Assembly (NCBI GenBank): GCA_031282385.1
Contig: JAITDV010000572.1
Span: 1-23,771, forward strand
Direction: 5' to 3'
Origin: Planctomycetaceae bacterium
GTDB taxonomy: Bacteria; Planctomycetota; Planctomycetia; Pirellulales; Thermoguttaceae
DNA length: 23,771 nucleotides
Shown here: in pieces, positions 15,332-22,990 of the stretch
Numbering within the stretch: position 1 is the first letter of the stretch
Layout of the letters: each line of letters begins with the position of its first letter
The notes under the pieces: generated by a model
Database searches by the model: none
Seen by the model: only the letters and a program-made list of their open reading frames with translations
Told to the model about the DNA's origin: nothing
Made by a program: the position numbers and the translations under genes

Positions 15332-15855
15332 CGAGTATAAGTGAAATCAATTATAAAGCCAAAGCATCCCGTAAACGGCGGCGAGTTGGTCGTGGTACAG
15401 GTTCGGGACGCGGTAAGACAAGTCAACGTGGACATAAAGGTCAAGGTTCGCGTTCCGGCTCGTCAATGAGTCCAATTTTTGAAGGCGGTCAAATGCCGTT
15501 AGTACGTAGAATCCCCAAACGCGGATTCAATAATAAAACATTTGCAGACAAAGTTGTTGCGGTAAATGTTGGCGATTTAGACTTGAGTTTTGCTGCCAAC
15601 GATGCAGTTGATCCGGATAAATTGACGGAGAAAAAAATTGTCAGAAAAACTTTTGACAAAGTAAAAATTCTTGGCAATGGCAAAATTTCGATAAAGTTGA
15701 ATGTCATAGCCCATGCATTTTCCAAATCCGCCAAGGAAAAAATAGAACAAGCCGGCGGAACAATAACTGTTTTGCCCGCCAAAAAACCGGTTGTAAAAAA
15801 CAAAATGGGTTCCGCAAAAAAGGCAAAAATACAAGCAAAATCAAAAAAACAATAA
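15328..15855 (+). CDS. rplO: 50S ribosomal protein L15
   Basis: A 175-residue L15, about 30 longer than usual because of a basic C-terminal tail after TITVLPAKKPVVK. The N-terminal half has RRRVGRGTGSGRGKTSQRGH, KGQGSRSG and FEGGQMPLVRRIPKRGF, which bind 23S rRNA. A good GAGGAG lies eight to ten nucleotides before the ATG, inside the end of rpsE. Four-base overlap with rpsE implies translational coupling. In most bacteria rpmD (L30) lies between these two genes; it is absent. Confidence 0.97.
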   Translation: MTSISEINYKAKASRKRRRVGRGTGSGRGKTSQRGHKGQGSRSGSSMSPIFEGGQMPLVRRIPKRGFNNKTFADKVVAVNVGDLDLSFAANDAVDPDKLTEKKIVRKTFDKVKILGNGKISIKLNVIAHAFSKSAKEKIEQAGGTITVLPAKKPVVKNKMGSAKKAKIQAKSKKQ

Positions 15856-15970
15856 ACGTTTGTGTTTGGGTTGTATGTTGTTAGTTAAGTTAAAAATAAT
15901 GCGATTGTAATCCTCCTGCTAAGTCAAAATTGAATTTATAAGTGCAACGAGTACGTAAAGGGTTGAATTT

Positions 15971-17341
15971 ATGTTCCAAAAAATCCGCGTAATTTTTTCG
16001 ATAAAAGAACTGCGTCAAAAGATAGTTCTGACGCTTTTGCTTTTAGCTGTTTATCGCATCGGGTCGTGGATTCCGCTTCCGATTGTCGATGTTGCCAAAA
16101 TGCAGTCGATGTGGCATAGGAATAACAGTGTTGCTGAAGTCATGTCGCAAGTTGCCGTTTTTACCGGAACGCAATTCGAGACCTTGACGATATTTGGACT
16201 TGGGATAATGCCTTATATTTCTGCCTCTATTATTTTCCAACTTTTAGCAACAGTTTTTGAAAAATTGAAAGCACTACAAAAAGAAGGCGAAAGCGGTCGC
16301 AAGAAAATAAACGAATGGACACGTTACGCAACAATTTTAATTTGCTTGTTCCAAAGTCTTTTCTATGTACTTGCTCTTGGGAATCAGAGTGTTACCGGAA
16401 TAGCTGGCGGAGTTTACAGTGATGTTTTGCTTACACCTGCTAAGACGTTGCCGATAAGTTGGATATTTACGGCGGTTTTGGTTATGACTGCTGGTACAGC
16501 ATTTTTGATGTGGCTTGGCGAACAAATTGACGAATACGGAATCGGTAACGGAATCAGTTTACTTATTATGGCAGGTATTATTGCAAACTTGCCGGGTGCT
16601 CTTACAAAATTAAGTGAGAGGGCGGTGTTGGGATTCAGTTCAGGTTTCCAACAACTTGGAGTGGATAAGTTGCTTTTGCTTGCGGTATTGTTTGTTGCTG
16701 TAGTTGTCGGCGTGATTTACATAACTAAAGGTCAACGCCGAATACCGACACAAAGCCAAAAGCACGTGCGCGGACGACAAACTTTCGGCGGAGGTCGCCA
16801 ATATTTGCCCCTCAAAGTCAATCAAGCAGGTGTTATGCCGATTATATTTGCAAGCAGTTTGTTGCTTTTCCCGCAAGTATTTTTCAGTTACCTTCAAACG
16901 ATGAATAGTTCGTGGGTGGTGCAAACTTTTAATAATATATTCCAACGTCAAACATTTATTTACATAATTATATTTATAGCTCTGATTTACTTCTTCTGTT
17001 ATTTCTGGACTGCTGTAACGTTTAATCCGAAAGATATTGCAGAAAATCTTAAAAATCACGGCTCGTTTATTCAAGGACGCCGCCCCGGTAGTGCGACTGC
17101 GGTTTATCTTGAAAAGGTTATGAAATATATTACTTATGTTGGTGCGTCGTTTATTGCGATAATTGCAGTTTTGCCCAATATTATTTCAACAATGTTAATA
17201 CCGGATAATTTTATGTTGGCTAATTTCTTTGGCGGTACGAGTTTGCTTATTGTTGTCAGTGTGATTATTGATCTTGTGGACAAAATTGACAGTCATTTGG
17301 TGATGCGTAATTATAAGGGTTTACTTGAACGTAGCAAATAG
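15971..17341 (+). CDS. secY: Preprotein translocase subunit SecY
   Basis: A 456-residue integral membrane protein with the ten segments of SecY. The first is at about 18-36, the second near 68-95 with the family stretch FGLGIMPYISASIIFQLL (75-92), others near 118-137, 160-183, 193-212, 234-252, 287-307, 328-350, 387-409 and 420-440. GNGISLLIMAG (193-203) and FNPKDIAENLKNHG (351-364) with IQGRRPG mark the loops that bind SecA and ribosomes. It forms the inner-membrane protein channel. AAAGGG at 15957-15962 precedes the ATG by eight nucleotides. Its place after rplO is classical. Confidence 0.98.
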   Translation: MFQKIRVIFSIKELRQKIVLTLLLLAVYRIGSWIPLPIVDVAKMQSMWHRNNSVAEVMSQVAVFTGTQFETLTIFGLGIMPYISASIIFQLLATVFEKLKALQKEGESGRKKINEWTRYATILICLFQSLFYVLALGNQSVTGIAGGVYSDVLLTPAKTLPISWIFTAVLVMTAGTAFLMWLGEQIDEYGIGNGISLLIMAGIIANLPGALTKLSERAVLGFSSGFQQLGVDKLLLLAVLFVAVVVGVIYITKGQRRIPTQSQKHVRGRQTFGGGRQYLPLKVNQAGVMPIIFASSLLLFPQVFFSYLQTMNSSWVVQTFNNIFQRQTFIYIIIFIALIYFFCYFWTAVTFNPKDIAENLKNHGSFIQGRRPGSATAVYLEKVMKYITYVGASFIAIIAVLPNIISTMLIPDNFMLANFFGGTSLLIVVSVIIDLVDKIDSHLVMRNYKGLLERSK

Positions 17342-17399
17342 CAAATAACGTAGTTGTCGGTTGCGGGAACGTTAGATTTTTGAGTTAGATGTCAAATCA

Positions 17400-17957
17400 A
17401 TGAGAATAATATTTATTGGTCCTCCAGGCGCAGGCAAGGGAACGCAAGCAGAAAAAATAGTCAGCAACTATAGGTTAGCTCATCTCTCAACAGGTGACAT
17501 GTTAAGAGCGGCGGCAGCGGAAAAAACTGAGATTGGTTTACTTGCTGAAAAGTACATGTTGAGTGGTCAATTTGTGCCTGATGATGTGATAATTGGTATT
17601 ATTTCGGATAGGTTAAATTCGCTGGATTGTAAGACGGGTTTTTTGCTTGACGGTTTTCCGCGAACTCTCCCGCAAGCCACCGCGCTTGATGAAATGTTGC
17701 AAAAAAATAAAACTCCGCTTGATGTTGTACTCGAATTAAAAGTACCGGATCAGGAACTTTACCGCAGATTAGCAGAACGTGGAAGAGCAGATGACAAACC
17801 GGAAGTAATTCATAACAGGTTGTCAGTTTACACCGAACAAACGGCGCCTTTGTTGCAATATTATGTGAAACAACTACTGTTAAAAACAATCGACGGACAA
17901 GGTAGTGTAGATACGATTTTTGAACGGATTAAAGAAGTCTTGGACAAAAGTGTTTAG
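17400..17957 (+). CDS. adk: Adenylate kinase, short-LID form
   Basis: A 185-residue adenylate kinase, interconverting ATP plus AMP and two ADP. The P-loop is GPPGAGKGTQ at 7-16; HLSTGDMLRAA (28-38) and LLDGFPRTLPQA are the AMP-site blocks. The LID segment after RLAERGRADDKPE is short and has no cysteines, so this is the short, zinc-free class, about 30 residues smaller than E. coli Adk. The ATG has no Shine-Dalgarno sequence and follows secY by 58 nt, as in many spc operons. Confidence 0.98.
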   Translation: MRIIFIGPPGAGKGTQAEKIVSNYRLAHLSTGDMLRAAAAEKTEIGLLAEKYMLSGQFVPDDVIIGIISDRLNSLDCKTGFLLDGFPRTLPQATALDEMLQKNKTPLDVVLELKVPDQELYRRLAERGRADDKPEVIHNRLSVYTEQTAPLLQYYVKQLLLKTIDGQGSVDTIFERIKEVLDKSV

Positions 17958-18125
17958 ATGTAAAGTCAAAATCAGACTTGCTTGTTCAAACCAAATCTTT
18001 CGGTTGTGTTGAATAAATGATTGTTTGCCGACTGGATTTTGTAAGTAATTATTAAGTAATAATTTTTGTTGTTTTGTGAGATTGATTGTTTTGCAACAGA
18101 ATTGAGAATGTGGAGGACGCGGGCT

Positions 18126-18944
18126 GTGTTGTCATATAAATCCGCAGAAGAAATCAGAAAAATGCGGATGGCGGGTTTGTGTGTCTGGCATGCGCTTCAG
18201 ATTGCTCGCTTGACAGCTCGGGCTGGAATTACTACGGCGGATATTGACGCGCCAATTGCAAAATTTTACGAAAATGTCGGCGCAATTCCATTGTTTAAGG
18301 GTGTCCCGGGACGAGTTCCGTTTCCAGCAGTAAATTGTATAAGCGTCAATGAAGAAGTCGTTCACGGAATTCCGGGAAGAAGACAACTTAAAGAAGGTGA
18401 TATTGTTAGTGTTGATACCGGTTGCAAGATTGGCGGATGGTGCGGAGATTCGGCAGTCACAATTCCAGTTGGAGAAATTTCGGAAGTAAGGCAACGCTTA
18501 CTCGATGTAACGAAAAATGTACTTCAAATTGCGATTGATGTGATGCCGAAATGCAAAATGTGGCATGAAGTCGGAACAAAAATGGAGGCTTATGTCCACA
18601 AAAACGGTTTTTCGGTTGTTGAGACTTTAGTCGGGCATGGAATAGGTCGGAATATGCACGAACCACCGCAAGTGCCAAATTTTTATTGTAGAGATACTAT
18701 CAAAAAAGGCGGTGATTTTGAAATCAGACCGGGTTTGGTTATTGCGGTTGAACCGATGATCAATGTTGGTACAAAAGATGTTCGTGTATTGAGTGATCAT
18801 TGGACAATTGTAACGTGTGATCATAAACCAAGCGCACATTTTGAGCATACGCTAGCAGTTACGGAGTCAGGCATAAAAGTATTGACAGGAGCACCGCAAA
18901 CAGAAGAAGAAAAAATAGACATTTCACCTTATGTACCTGCGTAA
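18126..18944 (+). CDS. map: Type I methionine aminopeptidase
   Basis: Removes the initiator Met from new proteins. Starting at GTG 18126, which has GGAGGA at 18112-18117 eight nucleotides upstream, the product is 272 residues; ATG 18108 and further upstream starts are open but lack a site. The metal ligands align with E. coli: D97, D108, H171, E209, E240, and the substrate His is H80 (in NEEVVHGIPG). VGHGIGRNMHEPPQVPNF and PGLVIAVEPMINVG are diagnostic. The motif LFKGVPGRVPFPAVNCISVN recalls planctomycete enzymes. It lies after adk as usual, but infA does not follow. Confidence 0.97.
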   Translation: MLSYKSAEEIRKMRMAGLCVWHALQIARLTARAGITTADIDAPIAKFYENVGAIPLFKGVPGRVPFPAVNCISVNEEVVHGIPGRRQLKEGDIVSVDTGCKIGGWCGDSAVTIPVGEISEVRQRLLDVTKNVLQIAIDVMPKCKMWHEVGTKMEAYVHKNGFSVVETLVGHGIGRNMHEPPQVPNFYCRDTIKKGGDFEIRPGLVIAVEPMINVGTKDVRVLSDHWTIVTCDHKPSAHFEHTLAVTESGIKVLTGAPQTEEEKIDISPYVPA

Positions 18945-19189
18945 TTTTCCCTAATTGTAAAATTTATATCAGAAAATATTTTTTTAGCCGTTCCAATTGT
19001 AGGGGGAGACTTGTCATTTATCAAACTTGCAATACAATTTGCCTTCTTTGTTTCGGGTGGTTGCAATTTTGAGTTGAAAGTTTTGGAGATGAAAGCTAAC
19101 GGCGCCAAAAATAAACTGATTGTGTTGTTGTTTTTTTCGGGTGATTTTGTATTGAATTGAGTCGGCGTTGACCGGCTTGGAGGTGTATT

Positions 19190-19303
19190 ATGAAAGTTAA
19201 AGCAAGCGTTAGGCGTATTTGTGAAAATTGTAAAGTTGTCAAGCGCCGCGGTCGCGTTTATGTAATTTGCGTAAACCCGCGTCATAAACAACGTCAAGGG
19301 TAA
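19190..19303 (+). CDS. rpmJ: 50S ribosomal protein L36
   Basis: A 37-residue protein beginning MKVKASVRRICENCKVVKRR and ending in NPRHKQRQG, a complete zinc-ribbon L36 with ligands C11, C14, C27 and H32. GGAGG lies at 19179-19183, about six nucleotides before the ATG. L36 closes late 50S assembly. It marks the start of the alpha-operon segment. The 245-bp gap before it, where infA usually lies, shows no IF-1-like frame. Confidence 0.96.
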   Translation: MKVKASVRRICENCKVVKRRGRVYVICVNPRHKQRQG

Positions 19304-19542
19304 ATTAGATTTAGATTAGGTCACTTTGTTGTGATTTAACTTATGGATAAACCTAATTTGTAATCAAGGTGGCAATTTCCGTTCAATATAGTTTTATGAA
19401 TTGAACAGACAAATCATAAGATAATCGTTAAAATTTTTGTGTTTTGTTACTTGGGGTTTGTGGTATTGTTTGGGTAATTTATCTGTTGGATCAGGTAGAT
19501 TTTTGTTTGGTGAAGTTAAATTGATTTTTGGAGAATAGGTTT

Positions 19543-19926
19543 ATGCCGCGTCTTTTGGGTGTTGATATTCCGAATAACCGTCCGATTGTGATTTCGTTGA
19601 CTTATCTTTATGGTGTTGGTCATGCGACTGCGCGTGAGCTTTGTCGGCAAGCTGGGGTTGATGCGTCGCTTAGGTCGAGGGATTTAGGGGAAAATGATCT
19701 TGCTAAAATCGCGTCGCTCCTTGACAATAATTATGTTGTTGAAGGGCAATTGCGACGGCAAATAAATCAAAATATTGCGCGTTTGCGAGAGATCGGTTGT
19801 TATCGCGGAATGCGTCATCGCAAGGGATTACCGGTACGCGGACAAAGAACCAGAACAAATGCAAGAACCCGCAAAGGACCAAAGAAAACGGTTGCTGGCA
19901 AAAAAGGAGTAAAAGATTTACGTTAA
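19543..19926 (+). CDS. rpsM: 30S ribosomal protein S13
   Basis: A 127-residue S13. It begins MPRLLGVDIPNNRPIVISLTY with YGVG following; the block IGCYRGMRHRKGLPVRGQRT and TNARTRKGP with KTVAGKKG at the C terminus are signature. S13 forms the top of the 30S head with S19 and contacts the P-site tRNA. The ATG at 19543 has GGAG at 19530-19533 nine nucleotides upstream; an in-frame TTG at 19528 overlaps that site and is rejected. Confidence 0.97.
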   Translation: MPRLLGVDIPNNRPIVISLTYLYGVGHATARELCRQAGVDASLRSRDLGENDLAKIASLLDNNYVVEGQLRRQINQNIARLREIGCYRGMRHRKGLPVRGQRTRTNARTRKGPKKTVAGKKGVKDLR

Positions 19927-20126
19927 TTAAAGTTATTCTTTATTTGTGTTGATTTGAGATAAGATTCAATGCTTTAATTTTCGTTTATTTTTACTGACAT
20001 AATTAAAGTTGGTACTATATTTTGAGGTTATCGAACTGTGAAGCGTGTTTGGTATTTGGTATCGAAATTTATGGTAGTGATTTGCAAATAGTTTACAAAT
20101 ATAAATAAAAATTCAAGGATAAGAAC

Positions 20127-20510
20127 GTGGCAAAAGTAGTTAAAAAGAGGAAAGTTAAACGTACAGTTGCGGCTGGTATCGTTCACATTAAAGCGTCGTT
20201 CAACAATACGACAGTAACGATAACAGACCCCAAAGGTGATACGCTCTGTTGGGCGACAGGTGGTACTTGTAATTTCAAGGGTAGTCGTAAGAGTACGCCG
20301 TTTGCGGGTCAAACGGCAGCACTACAAGCGGCGGAAAAAGCATTGAAATTCGGAATGAAAGATGTTGACGTAAGAGTGAATGGTCCTGGCAGCGGGCGTG
20401 AAAGTGCAATTAATGGTCTCCACCAAGCCGGTCTTAACATCAAGACAATCGAAGATGTAACGCCGTTACCGCACAATGGTTGCCGTCCGAAAAAGCGTCG
20501 GCGGGTTTGA
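20127..20510 (+). CDS. rpsK: 30S ribosomal protein S11
   Basis: A 127-residue S11 of normal length. GIVHIKASFNNTTVTITD (17-34), SRKSTPFAGQTAALQAAEKA, VRVNGPGSGRESAINGL and the end GCRPKKRRRV are all present. S11 forms the 30S platform with S6 and S18 near the E site. GTG start with AAGGAT at 20115-20120 six nucleotides upstream. In the classical order rpsD or rpoA follows; here rpsD does. Confidence 0.98.
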   Translation: MAKVVKKRKVKRTVAAGIVHIKASFNNTTVTITDPKGDTLCWATGGTCNFKGSRKSTPFAGQTAALQAAEKALKFGMKDVDVRVNGPGSGRESAINGLHQAGLNIKTIEDVTPLPHNGCRPKKRRRV

Positions 20511-20638
20511 ATTTTATGTTATTGGAATTGTTGATTTTGAGTTAAAAAAGAATTGATTGTTCGTGTTACCGGATGTGAGTCGATTGAAGGTTAGTAAGGA
20601 TTTTTTGTTACGATAATTTTAAGTAGAAGTTAAATTTT

Positions 20639-21265
20639 ATGGCTCGTAATACAGAAGCAGTTTGTCGAAAGTGTCGTCGTGAAGGGGTTAAGTTGTCCCT
20701 GAAGGGTAGTCGTTGTGGTACGGACAAGTGTGCGTTTACACGCCGTTCAAATGCACCGGGAATGCACGGAGCAAGAAAAGTTAAACTCACCGATTACGGT
20801 ATTCATCTGCGGGAGAAGCAGAAAGTCAAGAATTTTTACGGAGTCCTTGAAAAACAGTTTCGTAAATATTTCAATATGGCGGAACGAGCTAAAGGGAATA
20901 CGGGTAAAGTTCTTATGGGTTTGCTTGAACGTCGGCTTGACAATATAGTTTACAGACTTGGTTTTGGTGCGTCGCGATCTCAATCGCGTCAATGGGTTGC
21001 ACATGGTCATATTCAAGTCAATGGCAGAAGAGTTGATATACCGAGTTATCTTGTAAAACAGGGAGACGTAATAACAGTGCGAAATCGACTGTCAAGCAAA
21101 AAAGCAATTAAACTTATTGTTGACGAGGGAATCCATGAAATTCCAGATTTTTTGCTAAGAGAAGACAGCGAAAATCTCAAAGGCACGGTTACAAGACTCC
21201 CAACATCTGAAGATGTTTTGGTGGATGTAAATTCAGCATTGATCGTCGAGCTTTGCTCTAAATGA
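20639..21265 (+). CDS. rpsD: 30S ribosomal protein S4, zinc-binding form
   Basis: A 208-residue S4. The N-terminal zinc site is C9, C12, C26 and C31 (CRKC ... RCGTDKC). REKQKVKNFYGVLEKQFRKY (about 58-77) and LERRLDNIVYRLGFGASRSQ follow. The S4 RNA-binding domain is QWVAHGHIQVNGRRVDIPSY. S4 nucleates 30S assembly and in E. coli represses the alpha operon. The ATG lies in an A/T-rich leader without a Shine-Dalgarno sequence. This is the last ribosomal gene; rpoA and rplQ, normal partners, are not downstream. Confidence 0.98.
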   Translation: MARNTEAVCRKCRREGVKLSLKGSRCGTDKCAFTRRSNAPGMHGARKVKLTDYGIHLREKQKVKNFYGVLEKQFRKYFNMAERAKGNTGKVLMGLLERRLDNIVYRLGFGASRSQSRQWVAHGHIQVNGRRVDIPSYLVKQGDVITVRNRLSSKKAIKLIVDEGIHEIPDFLLREDSENLKGTVTRLPTSEDVLVDVNSALIVELCSK

Positions 21266-21355
21266 TCTTCAAGAACCTCTAAGTTATTTTATTGTAGAGA
21301 ACAATTGATAGAGAATAACAATGATCGGCAAAAATTAGCTCCAAAATAATCTTGT

Positions 21356-21450
21356 AAATTGAGCAGACATTAAGACTTCGGCAACTCAAAGGCATCAAAA
21401 CGGGCTTTCCAATAGGTAAGCCCGTTAGCATTTGCAAAGTTCTCAAGTAC
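21356..21450 (+). repeat. Dispersed palindromic element, copy I
   Basis: The central hairpin is perfect: AACGGGCTT (21399-21407) with AAGCCCGTT (21418-21426) around the loop TCCAATAGGT. Compared with copy J the stem bases differ but remain paired. The left flank CTTCGGCAACTCAAAGGCATC matches copies G and K. The terminal repeats are poorly preserved. The following stretch to 21710 has no gene; a short motif at 21518-21542 recurs near 497. Confidence 0.75.
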
Positions 21451-21710
21451 TCGGCATTCTAGTAAATCTCTTGACGGAACATCAGCAACTACAATATACG
21501 GGTTTGTATTAAAAGGTAACTATTCAGTCACGGGATTCAATTGTTTAGGAAAAGGGGTTAGGAATTAGGGACAAAGTATACTAAAATGCAACGTTCTAAA
21601 GTAAACAACCCTTATTTATCCAATTTCCCTTAGTAGCAGACAAAGCCAAAAAAATGCGCCTTTATTCTTTCGGTGGTGAATTTAAGACAATATCAAAAAA
21701 CATAAGGACA

Positions 21711-21813
21711 TATACTGCTCGTACTATAAATTGCGCAACTCAAGAGCGCAGAAGCCTGCTTTCCGATAGGTAAGCAGGCGACGGTAAACGAAAATTAAAG
21801 TGAGAACAGTTCA
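21711..21813 (+). repeat. Dispersed palindromic element, copy J (reference copy)
   Basis: The 103-bp reference copy starts TATACTGCTCGTACTATAAA and ends GAAAATTAAAGTGAGAACAGTTCA. The central hairpin is GCCTGCTT, loop TCCGATAGGT, AAGCAGGC (21753-21778 region), preceded by CAACTCAAGAGCGCAGAA. It is nearly identical to copy A on the other strand 21 kb away. It lies in the 782-bp gap between rpsD and the DUF1080 gene. Confidence 0.85.
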
Positions 21814-21985
21814 AAGGGCGCGTCGTGGGGAATTTTTGGCTACTGTAGGTGATTGGACAAAGTAAGAGTTGGAATATTAGAGCTGTTCGGAAATTATGTT
21901 GTTCCGCGCGGATTTATCGGATTTGGGTAACAGAATTGTTGACGAGAAGAAACACACGACTGAATAAATACCAAATCAACCCGCC

Positions 21986-22009
21986 AAATTTTAAGATGTG
22001 AACGGTATA
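21986..22009 (+). repeat. Isolated right end of the dispersed element, upstream of the DUF1080 gene
   Basis: AAATTTTAAGATGTGAACGGTATA matches the terminal repeat, and its last bases with those that follow read TATAAAAT, which resembles a -10 promoter hexamer. It ends 38 nt before the ATG. The sequence between copy J and this site has no recognisable gene. Confidence 0.5.
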
Positions 22010-22047
22010 AAATAATTATTGACAATAGTTTTTTAATTAAGATCAAT

Positions 22048-22911
22048 ATGAGTAAAAAATTTTTCAAAGGCAGTATTGCTTTTTTTTGTGTAATTGTTAT
22101 TTGTCAATATTTTGTTTTTGTCCAAAATCATTATGCAAACCCGGCTAATGAATCCGATAAAAAAGTTGTTACCGGACAAAAGGTAATACATCTGTTCAAC
22201 AGTAAAAATCTCGACGGATGGTACACGTATGTCAGATCAAAAGGTAAAGGAAATGATCCAAACAAGATATTTTCGGTTGAAGATGGATTAATTCATGTTG
22301 CCGGTGTTGAACATGGTTGTATTACGACGAATGACAGTTACGAAAACTACGTACTTGAAGTCGAATACAAAGTCGGCGAACATTCATACGGGACGCGAAA
22401 AAATAAAGCATTCGATAGCGGAATACTTATTCACTCCAACGGTAAAGATGGCGCTTACGGCAATGTTTGGATGAAATCAATTGAGATTCAAGTTATTGAA
22501 GGCGGTACGGGCGATTTCTATGTGGTATCACCAAATAAAGATGACAATTTCTCTCTAACGTCAACAGTTGACCCGAAATATTACAACGCTCAAAGCGGCG
22601 GCGGAGTTTTTTTGCTCGGCGGAATTGAAACGACCGTTTTCACTCCGGCAAATCCTGTACGCCGGCAAGGAGTTGAACCCCAAAAAACCGACATAGCAAG
22701 ATTCAGAAACAAAAATGAAATTGAGAAACCGCATGGTGAATGGAATGTTGTTAAAATCGTTGCACAAGAAGACAAAATAGATGTTTATCTAAATGGACAA
22801 CTTGTAAATCAGGCAAAAAACGTTAAACCCCAAAAAGGACAGATACAAATTCAATCCGAAGGTGCTGAGTTTTTTTACAAACGAATTGACCTCATGCCGT
22901 TGGATAAATAA
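22048..22911 (+). CDS. DUF1080 (3-keto-disaccharide hydrolase domain) secreted or membrane-anchored protein
   Basis: A 287-residue protein. A basic start and a hydrophobic segment (about 8-25) form a signal peptide or anchor; there is no clear lipobox. From about residue 46 the DUF1080 domain (lectin-like beta sandwich, PF06439) is visible: HLFNSKNLDGWY, SYENYVLEVEYKVG, FDSGILIHSNG, WMKSIEIQVIEGGTGDFYV, HGEWNVVKIVAQEDKIDVYL and GQIQIQSEGAEFFYKRIDL at the end. Such proteins are abundant in planctomycetes and some members hydrolyse 3-keto-glucosides. The substrate here is unknown. No Shine-Dalgarno sequence. It sits where rpoA would be expected, but is unrelated to ribosome function. Confidence 0.92.
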   Translation: MSKKFFKGSIAFFCVIVICQYFVFVQNHYANPANESDKKVVTGQKVIHLFNSKNLDGWYTYVRSKGKGNDPNKIFSVEDGLIHVAGVEHGCITTNDSYENYVLEVEYKVGEHSYGTRKNKAFDSGILIHSNGKDGAYGNVWMKSIEIQVIEGGTGDFYVVSPNKDDNFSLTSTVDPKYYNAQSGGGVFLLGGIETTVFTPANPVRRQGVEPQKTDIARFRNKNEIEKPHGEWNVVKIVAQEDKIDVYLNGQLVNQAKNVKPQKGQIQIQSEGAEFFYKRIDLMPLDK

Positions 22912-22922
22912 CAAATAAAATC

Positions 22923-22946
22923 GAAGTTTAAAGTGTGAAGAGTATA
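22923..22946 (+). repeat. Isolated right end of the dispersed element, upstream of hisI
   Basis: GAAGTTTAAAGTGTGAAGAGTATA lies in the 79-bp gap between the DUF1080 gene and hisI, and ends 44 nt before the hisI ATG. The gap is too short to hold a full element, so the left part is absent. The last bases continue as TATATTTTG. Confidence 0.6.
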
Positions 22947-22990
22947 TTTTGTATCAAATTTGAAAAATTAAAACCTAATAACAAATTTTA

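Noticed and set aside
15911..15917. TCCTCCT upstream of secY as an anti-Shine-Dalgarno switch.
   Set aside because: The secY ribosome site AAAGGG is only weakly complementary to it; no convincing paired structure can be drawn.
18945..19189. A 245-bp gap between map and rpmJ as a hidden infA.
   Set aside because: No frame shows the IF-1 pattern (OB fold starting with KED/E-I-x-G) on either strand.
345..21813. The repeats as a CRISPR array.
   Set aside because: Copies are dispersed between genes at irregular distances, on both strands, about 100 bp long and diverged; there are no regular spacers or cas genes.
22019..22024. TTGACA upstream of the DUF1080 gene as a -35 box.
   Set aside because: A -10 at standard spacing would fall on the start codon region and has poor sequence; the TATAAAAT upstream is a better candidate but also unproven.
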